Positions 1-5,397 of a stretch of 5,714 nt of DNA are shown here, in pieces. The DNA is from HGM10836 sp045580645 (lineage in GTDB: Bacteria; Bacillota_I; Bacilli_A; RF39; UBA660): NCBI GenBank assembly GCA_045580645.1, contig JAZNOG010000079.1, positions 1 through 5,714 of the forward strand. Reading direction: 5' to 3'. How positions within the stretch are numbered: position 1 is the first letter of the stretch; the number at the start of each line of letters is the position of its first letter. The notes beneath the pieces were generated by a model, which was not told the origin of the DNA, searched no databases, and saw nothing but the letters and a program-made list of their open reading frames with translations. A program made the position numbers and the translations under genes.

Positions 1-893
1 AAAGTAATAATATAGATTTAAAAAAAGAATTTATTTCTTCTATGAAAGATGAAAAATTTGCATCTTTAAGAAAAACAATAAATTTAAGTGATGATATTTT
101 ATGTAAATGGACTTCTCTTTTAAAAGATTCTAGCGTTGAATTTCATAATTGCAAGAATTGTCCTGGATTACAAAGTTGCAAAAATCCTATTAATGGTTAT
201 ATATATTCACCTATTATAATAGATGATAATATTAACTTTGGATATAAAGCATGTCCTTATAAAATAAAATACGATAATGAAAACAGTTATAAAAAAAATA
301 TCGATTTATTTAAAGTTCCTGCTACTTTAAAAAATGCTTCATTTAAAGAAATTTATACAGACGACAAATCAAGAGTCCCAGTAATAAAATATATAGATAG
401 TTTTTATAAAAAATATTTTTCTAACGAAAAAGAAAAAGGTTTATATTTATATGGAAACTTTGGAAGCGGAAAAACATATATAATCGCAGCATTATTTAAT
501 GAACTAGCTAAAAAAGATATTAAAAGTTCAATTATATATTTTCCTGAATTTCTAAGAACTTTAAAATCTTCATTTACAAAAGATGAAAATGAATATTCCT
601 TTGAAGAAAAATTTGAATATATTAAAAACATACCTGTTTTATTAATTGATGATATTGGTGCTGAAAATATAACTGCTTGGGCTAGAGATGAAATTTTAGG
701 AACATTACTTCAATATAGAATGGAAGAAAATTTATCAACATTTTTTACTTCAAATTTATCTTTAGAAGAACTTGAAATACATTTATCAATAACAAGTAAC
801 AAAGTAGAAAAAGTTAAAGCTAGAAGAATAATAGAAAGAATAAAATACTTAACCAATGAATTAAAAATCGTTGGTTTAGATAGAAGAAAATAA
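1..893 (+). CDS. dnaI: Primosomal protein DnaI, helicase loader (5'-truncated by window edge)
   Basis: DnaI is the AAA+ ATPase that loads the replicative helicase (DnaC in Bacillus) at origins and restart sites. Numbering from the Met at base 42, an N-terminal cysteine cluster (C37, C40, C46, C71) resembles the zinc-binding, helicase-contacting domain of Bacillus DnaI. The AAA+ core follows: Walker A GNFGSGKT (138-145), Walker B LLIDDIGAE (200-208), sensor-1-like TSN (236-238) and the arginine-rich ARRIIERI (260-267). The frame stays open from base 3 to base 41 (13 codons, no stop). No ribosome binding site precedes the Met at 42, and 283 residues is short against about 310 in B. subtilis. 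The true start therefore probably lies upstream of the window, about 15-25 codons away. The stop is TAA at 891-893. The HNH gene follows on the same strand after 22 bases, so the two are probably cotranscribed. Identification is confident; only the N-terminus is missing. Confidence 0.93.
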   Translation, partial: SNNIDLKKEFISSMKDEKFASLRKTINLSDDILCKWTSLLKDSSVEFHNCKNCPGLQSCKNPINGYIYSPIIIDDNINFGYKACPYKIKYDNENSYKKNIDLFKVPATLKNASFKEIYTDDKSRVPVIKYIDSFYKKYFSNEKEKGLYLYGNFGSGKTYIIAALFNELAKKDIKSSIIYFPEFLRTLKSSFTKDENEYSFEEKFEYIKNIPVLLIDDIGAENITAWARDEILGTLLQYRMEENLSTFFTSNLSLEELEIHLSITSNKVEKVKARRIIERIKYLTNELKIVGLDRRK

Positions 894-905
894 TATATTA
901 TAATA

Positions 906-911
906 GGTGAT
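906..911 (+). promoter_or_regulatory. Ribosome binding site GGTGAT that sets the HNH gene start
   Basis: GGTGAT lies four bases before ATG at 916 and can pair with the ATCACC part of the usual 16S rRNA 3' end. A GTG at 907 opens the same frame three codons earlier, but it lies inside this site and so is an unlikely start. The same hexamer at similar spacing precedes the HAD and trpS genes in this window. Confidence 0.7.
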
Positions 912-915
912 CCTT

Positions 916-1299
916 ATGAGCATGAAAACTCATTTAATGCAAATGATTAAAATTTATCAACCAGATGGTTATTGTTGGATGAATGATGAAGTATCAAAAA
1001 GAAATCCCTATACCCTGCATCACATTGTAGAAAGAAAAAACGGTGGAAAAACTGTTAATTCTAATTTGGCTATTTTAACATATAATGCCCATGTTTATTT
1101 AAACTGGTTGGAACTTGTAGACTATGAAACATATTGTAAGCTTAATCAAATGTTTTATGAACTTAATATGACAAACAAACCACCTACTATAGAATATTAT
1201 TTGAAAATTGATGAAATATTAGAAAACGCACCTGAATATAATCCAAAACCTAAAAAAGAAAAAGTTTTAACTAGAAGTAGAGGCAAAAAAAATAACTAA
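916..1299 (+). CDS. Small HNH-motif protein, putative endonuclease, function unknown
   Basis: This 127-residue protein carries an HNH (beta-beta-alpha-metal) signature: H35-H36 in the segment TLHHIVERKNGG, N50 in NSNLAIL and H59 in NAHVYLN. In the family, the first His region and the last His hold a divalent metal and nick or cut DNA. The CxxC zinc pairs found in many HNH proteins are absent; the only cysteines are C20 and C74. A predicted helical stretch follows (about 62-105), and the tail is very basic (about 112-127, KPKKEKVLTRSRGKKNN), which would suit nucleic acid contact. The start at 916 was chosen because GGTGAT sits four bases upstream. The gene lies 22 bases behind dnaI, with no terminator seen between them, so it is probably read from the dnaI transcript. 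Nuclease activity is an inference from the motif. It could be a domesticated mobile-element nuclease or a conserved housekeeping protein; I do not recognise a named gene. Confidence 0.72.
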   Translation: MSMKTHLMQMIKIYQPDGYCWMNDEVSKRNPYTLHHIVERKNGGKTVNSNLAILTYNAHVYLNWLELVDYETYCKLNQMFYELNMTNKPPTIEYYLKIDEILENAPEYNPKPKKEKVLTRSRGKKNN

Positions 1300-1320
1300 T
1301 AATAAAATTAGTTATTTTTA
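1284..1320. terminator. Bidirectional terminator between convergent HNH and HAD genes
   Basis: The perfect 10-bp inverted repeat AATAACTAAT (1291-1300) and ATTAGTTATT (1307-1316) encloses the 6-base loop AATAAA. An A-run lies on the left (1285-1292) and a T-run on the right (1315-1319), so each strand carries a U-tract after the hairpin. The stem covers the stop codon of the HNH gene (1297-1299), and the right-hand tract reaches the HAD stop (1318-1320). The stem is A/T-rich, so strength is uncertain. Confidence 0.8.
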
Positions 1321-2013
1321 TTTGTCATTTTCTATATCAATCATTAAATCCTTTACCGTTTTATATTCTTTTATTGCTGCTTTTTTGATAGATTTAATAG
1401 AATTTTCAACTGTAAAACCATTAAATTCCTTAACCATTTCTATATCATTTAAATTATCACCAATTGTCAAAATATTTTCCTTTTTTAAATTTTCTCTATC
1501 TTTAATAAAGTTAATTGCTTCTTTTTTATTAACATTTTTAGCTACTATTTCAATAGTATCTTTATAAGAAATAATATTTAAATATTTATTATATTTAGCA
1601 AATAAAATTAAAGTCACCATCTTAGAAAAAATTTTATTTTTATAACTAATATATATCTTAGTCAAATCATCACAAGTAATATCTACTCTACTTTCCTTTT
1701 TACTTGCGCATACAAGTCTTTTTGACTTTTTAATCATTAAATCACTTATTAATTTATTTTTAACATTATTATTTATTGAAGAATTAAAAATAATTTCATC
1801 ATTTTCTAAAATACTAGCACCATGATTTATTATTAAATATGAGCACTTTATCCCATATTTATCAATTTCCTTTTTTATATCATAATAAGTTCTACCAGTA
1901 GCTATTACAAATAAATTATTTTTTATAAATTTATCTAACCACTTTACATTTTCTTTTATTCCTTCCTCATTTATATAAAAAGTCCCATCAAAATCACTTG
2001 CTAATAACTTCAT
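1318..2013 (-). CDS. HAD-superfamily (Cof-like, type IIB) phosphatase
   Basis: This is a 231-residue haloacid-dehalogenase-type hydrolase, probably removing phosphate from a sugar phosphate, nucleotide or cofactor in the cytoplasm. All four motifs are visible: motif I DFDGT with nucleophile D7 and acid/base D9; motif II ATGR (T39); motif III lysine in VNKKEAI (about K163); motif IV GDNLND with D186 and D190. A cap-sized insert between motifs II and III (about residues 70-155) fits the C2/Cof group. The length is at the short end for Cof-like proteins, usually about 260-280. GGTGAT four bases upstream supports ATG at 2013. It is the last gene behind pgsA and the pyrimidine-nucleoside phosphorylase, 17 bases after the latter, and ends at the shared terminator. 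The substrate cannot be read from sequence; a role in nucleotide or pentose-phosphate turnover is suggested only by the neighbour. Confidence 0.85.
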   Translation of the reverse strand: MKLLASDFDGTFYINEEGIKENVKWLDKFIKNNLFVIATGRTYYDIKKEIDKYGIKCSYLIINHGASILENDEIIFNSSINNNVKNKLISDLMIKKSKRLVCASKKESRVDITCDDLTKIYISYKNKIFSKMVTLILFAKYNKYLNIISYKDTIEIVAKNVNKKEAINFIKDRENLKKENILTIGDNLNDIEMVKEFNGFTVENSIKSIKKAAIKEYKTVKDLMIDIENDK

Positions 2014-2017
2014 TTAA

Positions 2018-2023
2018 ATCACC
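2018..2023 (-). promoter_or_regulatory. Ribosome binding site GGTGAT of the HAD phosphatase gene
   Basis: On the - strand GGTGAT is followed by TTAA and then ATG (2013-2011). It occupies the 17-base gap after the stop of the upstream phosphorylase gene, so translation of the HAD gene can start independently within the operon. The flanking ATGGTGAT is the same eight bases as upstream of trpS. Confidence 0.65.
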
Positions 2024-2030
2024 ATATTTT

Positions 2031-3290
2031 CTATCTTATTATTTTTATTATTACATTTTCTTCTTTTACTTTTTTATTTGTAACCATAAAGGCATTTAAA
2101 ATTTCTTCTTCATCAAACTTATTATTTCCATATAAATAACAAAGTTCATCTCCAACTCTTACAAAATCTTTTACATTTTTATTTAAAATAATACCAGCAT
2201 TATAATCAATTTTATCATCCTTATTTATTCTTCCAGCACCAAGCTTCATAGAACATTTTCCTAAAATTAAACTATCTATGCTTTTAATATAACCATTTTT
2301 AGTAGAATATATAATTTTTGGTTTCTTTAATTTTATTTTTAAATTTCCATTTTGACATTTTATAAATTCCTCGAATTTTTTATAAGCATCACCATTAGAA
2401 ATTACATCCAACACCATTTTTTCTGCTTCTTTAACTTTAATATTCTTTGCCATACTAATAAGTTCAGCACTCATTTTTACACACAAATTATATAAATTAT
2501 TTTTCTTTTTATTTTGTAATATATCAATTACCTCTAAAATTTCTATATTGTTTCCTATATTATCCCCAAGTGGATTATCCATTTTAGTTAACATACATCT
2601 TACTTCTCTATTATACTTTTTACCAATTTCAATCATAAGTTTAGCAAGTTTTTTAGCATCTTTCTTATTTTTTATTAAAGCACCTTTTCCTACTTTTATA
2701 TCAATTAATATTTTACTCGCGCCACTTGCTATTTTTTTACTCATTATAGAACTTGCTATTAAAGGAATGGATTCTGTTGTATTTGTAACATCCCTTAAAG
2801 CATAAACTTTTTTATCCATTGGACACACTTCAGCAGTTTGACTAGTTATAGCCATGTTTATTTTATTAATTTGATTTACAAAATCTTCTTCGCTTAATTC
2901 TGTTTTTACTTTTATTCCTTCAAGTTTATCTATCGTTCCACCAGTATGCCCTAAAGCTCTACCACTCATCTTTGCAATTTTTGTGCCACAACAAGCAACA
3001 ATTGGCGCCACAATTAAAGTAGTTTTATCTCCAACTCCTCCTGTTGAATGTTTATCAACACATAAACCTAAATTATCTAAATTTAAAACATCTCCACTTT
3101 TAATAAAAATATCAACTAAATTAAATGTCTCCTCATTTGTCAAACCATTTTTACAAATACTTTTTAAAACAACAGTCATTTCCTCATCATTTATTTGATC
3201 ATTTAAATAACCACAAAAAAGAAACTCCATTTCTTCATAAGAAAGAACCTTTTTACTTAATAATTTATCTATTATTTTTTTATTATCCAT
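2031..3290 (-). CDS. pdp: Pyrimidine-nucleoside phosphorylase (thymidine phosphorylase family)
   Basis: The 419-residue enzyme splits pyrimidine nucleosides with phosphate into base and (deoxy)ribose-1-phosphate, the entry step of pyrimidine salvage. Family marks are dense: KHSTGGVGDKTT (K80, H81, S82), SGRALGHTGGT (about 109-119), and YALRDVT followed by SIPLIASSIMSKK, which supplies the base-binding R166, S181 and K185. The C-terminal domain carries KLGAGR. The glycine-rich segment usually read SGRGLGH has Ala for one Gly. K107, just before SGR, matches the lysine of Bacillus pyrimidine-nucleoside phosphorylase where E. coli thymidine phosphorylase has Met. This favours the broader uridine/thymidine enzyme (Pdp) over strict DeoA. 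An in-frame ATG at 3299 overlaps the AAAGGA site (3304-3299), whereas ATG at 3290 lies eight bases beyond it, so 3290 was chosen. Start and pgsA stop overlap as ATGGATAA, indicating translational coupling. The stop is TAG. Confidence 0.93.
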   Translation of the reverse strand: MDNKKIIDKLLSKKVLSYEEMEFLFCGYLNDQINDEEMTVVLKSICKNGLTNEETFNLVDIFIKSGDVLNLDNLGLCVDKHSTGGVGDKTTLIVAPIVACCGTKIAKMSGRALGHTGGTIDKLEGIKVKTELSEEDFVNQINKINMAITSQTAEVCPMDKKVYALRDVTNTTESIPLIASSIMSKKIASGASKILIDIKVGKGALIKNKKDAKKLAKLMIEIGKKYNREVRCMLTKMDNPLGDNIGNNIEILEVIDILQNKKKNNLYNLCVKMSAELISMAKNIKVKEAEKMVLDVISNGDAYKKFEEFIKCQNGNLKIKLKKPKIIYSTKNGYIKSIDSLILGKCSMKLGAGRINKDDKIDYNAGIILNKNVKDFVRVGDELCYLYGNNKFDEEEILNAFMVTNKKVKEENVIIKIIR

Positions 3291-3798
3291 GAACTTCATC
3301 CTTTACATAAATCTTATAAGCATATATCACTTCAGGAACTACTGTTAAAAAACCAATTATTAAAAATATTAGAGAAATATAATTCCATCTACCAAGCAAA
3401 ATAACAAGTCCTAAAGCTAAAAAATGTAAAACTGTTTTTATTTTTCCATATATATCAGAACCAATAGCTTTTTTCTTTTTTATCATTAAAAAGTAAGCAC
3501 CAAGTGCAACAAAAATATCTCTAATGAAAATAAATAAACTATATATTGGCATTTTTTTACTTAAAATTAAAGCAGCTGTAGTAAGTATAACAAATGTCTT
3601 ATCTGCAATTGGATCAACTATTTTTCCAAAAGAACTAACTTTATTATATTTTCTAGCTATAAAACCATCTAAAAAATCTGATAAAAGTATAACAATAAAT
3701 AACGTAATTATAAAAATTTTGTTGCTATCAATATAAAGCAAATAAGTAAAAGGAAAAGTAAGTATAAATCTAAGCACTGTTAAAATATTAGGAATCAT
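3283..3798 (-). CDS. pgsA: CDP-diacylglycerol--glycerol-3-phosphate 3-phosphatidyltransferase
   Basis: PgsA is an integral membrane enzyme that joins CDP-diacylglycerol with glycerol-3-phosphate to give phosphatidylglycerol phosphate, the committed step to phosphatidylglycerol. The CDP-alcohol phosphatidyltransferase motif DxxDGxxAR(x8)GxxxDxxxD is complete: D41, D44, G45, A48, R49, G58, D62, D66. The opening MIPNILTVLR and the GKIKT segment (118-122) are typical of PgsA and favour it over other family members. About six hydrophobic segments are visible (roughly 4-23, 27-43, 68-80, 85-106, 122-136, 139-160). At 171 residues it is slightly short against about 180-195. AAGGTGGTG five bases upstream supports ATG at 3798. 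It leads a likely operon with the nucleoside phosphorylase and HAD genes. The precise acceptor is inferred; a related phosphatidyl transfer cannot be wholly excluded. Confidence 0.88.
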   Translation of the reverse strand: MIPNILTVLRFILTFPFTYLLYIDSNKIFIITLFIVILLSDFLDGFIARKYNKVSSFGKIVDPIADKTFVILTTAALILSKKMPIYSLFIFIRDIFVALGAYFLMIKKKKAIGSDIYGKIKTVLHFLALGLVILLGRWNYISLIFLIIGFLTVVPEVIYAYKIYVKDEVHG

Positions 3799-3803
3799 AA
3801 AAA

Positions 3804-3812
3804 CACCACCTT
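3804..3812 (-). promoter_or_regulatory. Strong ribosome binding site of pgsA
   Basis: AAGGTGGTG reads on the - strand five bases before ATG 3798. It differs at one base from AAGGAGGTG, the ideal complement of the 16S rRNA tail, and is the best match to a consensus site in the window. Confidence 0.75.
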
Positions 3813-3820
3813 ATAGTTAA

Positions 3821-3826
3821 ATTATA
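3821..3826 (-). promoter_or_regulatory. Likely -10 box of the pgsA operon promoter
   Basis: A perfect TATAAT reads on the - strand at 3826-3821, in the 58-base gap between trpS and pgsA. Seventeen bases upstream is TTCATT (3849-3844), only a partial match to TTGACA. Transcription would begin only a few bases before the ribosome binding site, giving a very short leader. In such AT-rich DNA a TATAAT can arise by chance, but the position and the preceding candidate terminator make it plausible. Confidence 0.45.
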
Positions 3827-3837
3827 ATATATTTTAT

Positions 3838-3860
3838 AAAAAAAATGAATATAATTTCAT
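3838..3860 (-). terminator. Weak candidate terminator of trpS
   Basis: On the - strand ATGAA (3860-3856) and TTCAT (3849-3845) can form a 5-bp stem with a 6-base loop, followed by eight T (3845-3838). It overlaps the trpS stop codon. The stem is short and A/T-rich, so part of the transcription may read through into pgsA. Confidence 0.4.
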
Positions 3861-4837
3861 CTAATTATACCCATTTTTTCTTTCATTATCTCATATTTTT
3901 GTTTTGCTATTTCTTTAGATTTTTCAATTCCATCATTAAGAATCTCATCTAATTTGTCACTATTTATAAGTTCATAATATCTTTCTTTTATCGTAGATAA
4001 ATGATCTACTGTTACATCCGCAACAAACGATTTGAATTCACCATAATTCTTACCTTCAAATTTTTCTTCTAATGAAGAATTTGTTTCATTAGATAAAGAT
4101 GTACATATATCCATTAAATTAGAAATTCCTGGTTTATTTATAGGATCATATTTTATAATCATTTCAGAATCTGTAGTAGCAGACATTATTTTCTTTCTTA
4201 TTTCATCATCTGTATCTAAAAGTGTTATAACCCCTTTTGGACTATCCGATGATTTACTCATTTTTTTTGTAGGATCTTTTAAATCCTTTATTTTTGTTTT
4301 TCCTTCTTTTATTAAAGGTTCAGGAACAACAAAAGTATCACCATATTTATTATTAAAACGAATAGCTATATCACGCGCAAGTTCAACATGTTGTTTTTGA
4401 TCTATTCCAACAGGAACTAAATCAATATCAGCATAAAGTATATCTGCTGCCATTAAAACAGGATAAGTTAAAAGTCCAACACTAAAATTTACATTATCCT
4501 TAGATTTTTCTTTAAACTGAATCATGCGTGATGCCTCTCCATAATATGTAGAACATTCAAGTAACCAAGAAATAGCAGGTATATATTCATTTTCTGATTG
4601 CAAATAAATAACGTTTTTATCTGGATCAATTCCACATGCAATATAAAGCGCTAAAAAATCTTTAATTCTTTTTCTTAATTCTTGTGGTTCTTGATATGTA
4701 GTTAAAGCATGCAAATCAGCGACAAAAAGATAAGAATCATATTCCTCTTGCATTTTTTTCATTTGCATTATTGCGCCTATATAATTACCTAAAGTAAGCT
4801 CTCCTGTAGGTTTTAAACCTGTTAAAATTTTTTTCAT
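3857..4837 (-). CDS. trpS: Tryptophan--tRNA ligase
   Basis: TrpS is a class I aminoacyl-tRNA synthetase that activates tryptophan with ATP and charges tRNA-Trp in the cytoplasm. The 326-residue product is close to the usual 325-335. The HIGH-equivalent is in TGLKPTGELTLGNYIGA, where TLGN (15-18) is the form also found in Bacillus TrpS. Also visible are the TYPVLMAADIL segment (about 124-134), the GIDQKQHVELARDIA stretch (144-158) and an intact KMSKS loop (192-196). The start at 4837 is supported by GGTGAT three bases upstream and by the protein opening MKKILTG; an ATG at 4864 would add nine non-family residues and has no ribosome binding site. The stop is TGA, directly after the expected C-terminus, which argues for the standard code. 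The 66-base upstream gap is too short for a T-box leader, so tryptophan-responsive control of that type is unlikely here. Confidence 0.97.
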   Translation of the reverse strand: MKKILTGLKPTGELTLGNYIGAIMQMKKMQEEYDSYLFVADLHALTTYQEPQELRKRIKDFLALYIACGIDPDKNVIYLQSENEYIPAISWLLECSTYYGEASRMIQFKEKSKDNVNFSVGLLTYPVLMAADILYADIDLVPVGIDQKQHVELARDIAIRFNNKYGDTFVVPEPLIKEGKTKIKDLKDPTKKMSKSSDSPKGVITLLDTDDEIRKKIMSATTDSEMIIKYDPINKPGISNLMDICTSLSNETNSSLEEKFEGKNYGEFKSFVADVTVDHLSTIKERYYELINSDKLDEILNDGIEKSKEIAKQKYEIMKEKMGIIR

Positions 4838-4840
4838 AAA

Positions 4841-4846
4841 ATCACC
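4841..4846 (-). promoter_or_regulatory. Ribosome binding site GGTGAT that sets the trpS start
   Basis: On the - strand GGTGAT precedes ATG 4837 by three bases. It lies between that ATG and the upstream in-frame ATG at 4864, so it can serve only the shorter product. Confidence 0.65.
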
Positions 4847-4856
4847 ATACCTACAT

Positions 4857-4865
4857 ATTATCATA
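4857..4865 (-). promoter_or_regulatory. Possible -10 region of trpS
   Basis: TATGATAAT reads on the - strand and contains two overlapping near-consensus boxes, TATGAT (4865-4860) and GATAAT (4862-4857). It lies 10-20 bases before the trpS ribosome binding site and after a likely terminator of the upstream gene. No good -35 box is visible in the A/T-rich DNA behind it, so this is a weak call. Confidence 0.3.
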
Positions 4866-4894
4866 TTTTAAAGTTTAAATAAATATTATGAAAT

Positions 4895-4915
4895 AAAAAA
4901 ATCTTAAAAAAGATT
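4895..4915 (-). terminator. Likely terminator of the XRE regulator gene
   Basis: On the - strand AATCTT (4915-4910) and AAGATT (4905-4900) form a 6-bp stem with a TTTT loop, followed by a T-run (4900-4895). The hairpin overlaps the last codons and the TAA stop of the regulator gene. The stem is short but the arrangement is typical, and it would separate the regulator transcript from trpS. Confidence 0.55.
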
Positions 4916-5257
4916 CTTTTCTATTCTTTCAATAGTTCTTTTAGGACTTTCTACTAGTGTAGTATATAACTTTTCATGTTTTCTTAGTTCTTCGAACAAC
5001 TCTATTTCATCATTTGTCATCATAATTCCGTAATTACTATTACTTTCTGAAACAACATATTGATCATTACCAATCAAATATTCTAGTGGTGTATTCAAAT
5101 ATTTAGAAATTAAAATTAAATTTTTTGAACTTGGTTTCTTAATATCATTTTCCCAATAACAAATAGTTACTTTAGAAACCCCAATTAACTTTGCCAATTC
5201 CTCTTGCGTCCAGTCTTTTAATTTTCTTGCTTCCTTTATTCTTTTCCCTAATACCAT
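4904..5257 (-). CDS. XRE/Cro-family helix-turn-helix transcriptional regulator
   Basis: This 117-residue cytoplasmic DNA-binding protein starts with a lambda-repressor-type HTH_3 domain (about residues 4-62). WTQEELAKLIG (16-26) is helix 2, and SKVTICYWENDIKKPS (28-43) covers the recognition helix and the conserved turn. LISKYLNTPLEYLIG (49-63) closes the domain. The remaining C-terminal part (64-117) is charged, probably helical near 82-116, and has no recognisable ligand or peptidase domain; it may serve dimerisation. The start is supported by AAGGAG and GGTG (5277-5266) 8-14 bases upstream. A 19-base palindrome over the likely -10 box suggests autorepression. The upstream neighbour on the same strand is a PD-(D/E)xK nuclease-like gene, 140 bases away. 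Whether the regulator also controls it is unknown. Phage or defence-linked regulators often look like this, but so do many chromosomal ones. Confidence 0.85.
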   Translation of the reverse strand: MVLGKRIKEARKLKDWTQEELAKLIGVSKVTICYWENDIKKPSSKNLILISKYLNTPLEYLIGNDQYVVSESNSNYGIMMTNDEIELFEELRKHEKLYTTLVESPKRTIERIEKNLF

Positions 5258-5280
5258 ATTTTTTGCACCCTCTCCTTATA

Positions 5281-5299
5281 AATTTCATTATATGAAATT
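5281..5299. promoter_or_regulatory. 19-base palindrome, probable operator of the XRE regulator
   Basis: AATTTCAT (5281-5288) and its exact reverse complement ATGAAATT (5292-5299) flank the 3-base centre TAT. Perfect 8-base arms with near-helical-turn spacing of half-site centres fit a dimeric HTH repressor. The palindrome lies 24-42 bases before the regulator start codon and contains its likely -10 box. Assignment to this regulator is by position only. Confidence 0.65.
5287..5292 (-). promoter_or_regulatory. Likely -10 box of the XRE regulator promoter
   Basis: A perfect TATAAT reads on the - strand at the centre of the palindrome, so a bound repressor would block RNA polymerase. No good -35 box is seen at 16-18 bases upstream (only T-rich sequence near 5310-5315). 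The transcript would begin near 5280, just before the AAGGAG site. Confidence 0.5.
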
Positions 5300-5397
5300 A
5301 AAACGCAAAAAATATCGTAATTAGCCTAAAGTTAAATTAAATATTTTGTCTAGTCTTAAAAAATGGAAAATTGTGGGAAAATACTATTTCATAAAGG

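Noticed and set aside
42..44. ATG at 42 as the start of dnaI
   Set aside because: The same frame is open to the window edge, no ribosome binding site precedes 42, and the N-terminal domain would be shorter than in B. subtilis DnaI.
404..631. Open frame on the - strand inside dnaI
   Set aside because: It is antisense to a conserved AAA+ coding region; AT-rich codons give long stop-free stretches by chance, and no domain is recognisable.
907..909. GTG at 907 as the start of the HNH gene
   Set aside because: It lies inside the GGTGAT ribosome binding site that serves ATG 916 and adds only three residues.
1322..3736. Several + strand open frames of 70-85 codons (1322-1567, 2548-2805, 2983-3198, 3524-3736)
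   Set aside because: They are antisense to the HAD, phosphorylase and pgsA genes, whose catalytic motifs are clear. Their hydrophobic translations are mirror products of AT-rich coding DNA.
4838..4864. ATG at 4864 as the start of trpS
   Set aside because: It would add nine residues absent from the family, and the only good ribosome binding site lies downstream of it.
4838..4903. T-box or other riboswitch ahead of trpS
   Set aside because: The gap is only 66 bases and is occupied by a terminator of the upstream gene and a ribosome binding site; no T-box sequence or specifier stem is visible.
5370..5383. Near-repeat GGAAAATT / GGGAAAAT in the intergenic region
   Set aside because: It is too short and A-rich to be called a repeat, and no hairpin or array structure accompanies it.
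5386..5392. Extra half-sites of the XRE palindrome (5386-5392, 4888-4894, 3853-3860)
   Set aside because: The arm AATTTCAT also occurs inside dnaI (139-146), so single arms are expected by chance in this base composition.
5300..5397. Hidden gene or RNA between the nuclease and XRE genes
   Set aside because: No open frame with a ribosome binding site and no stable hairpin could be seen; the stretch is short and A/T-rich.
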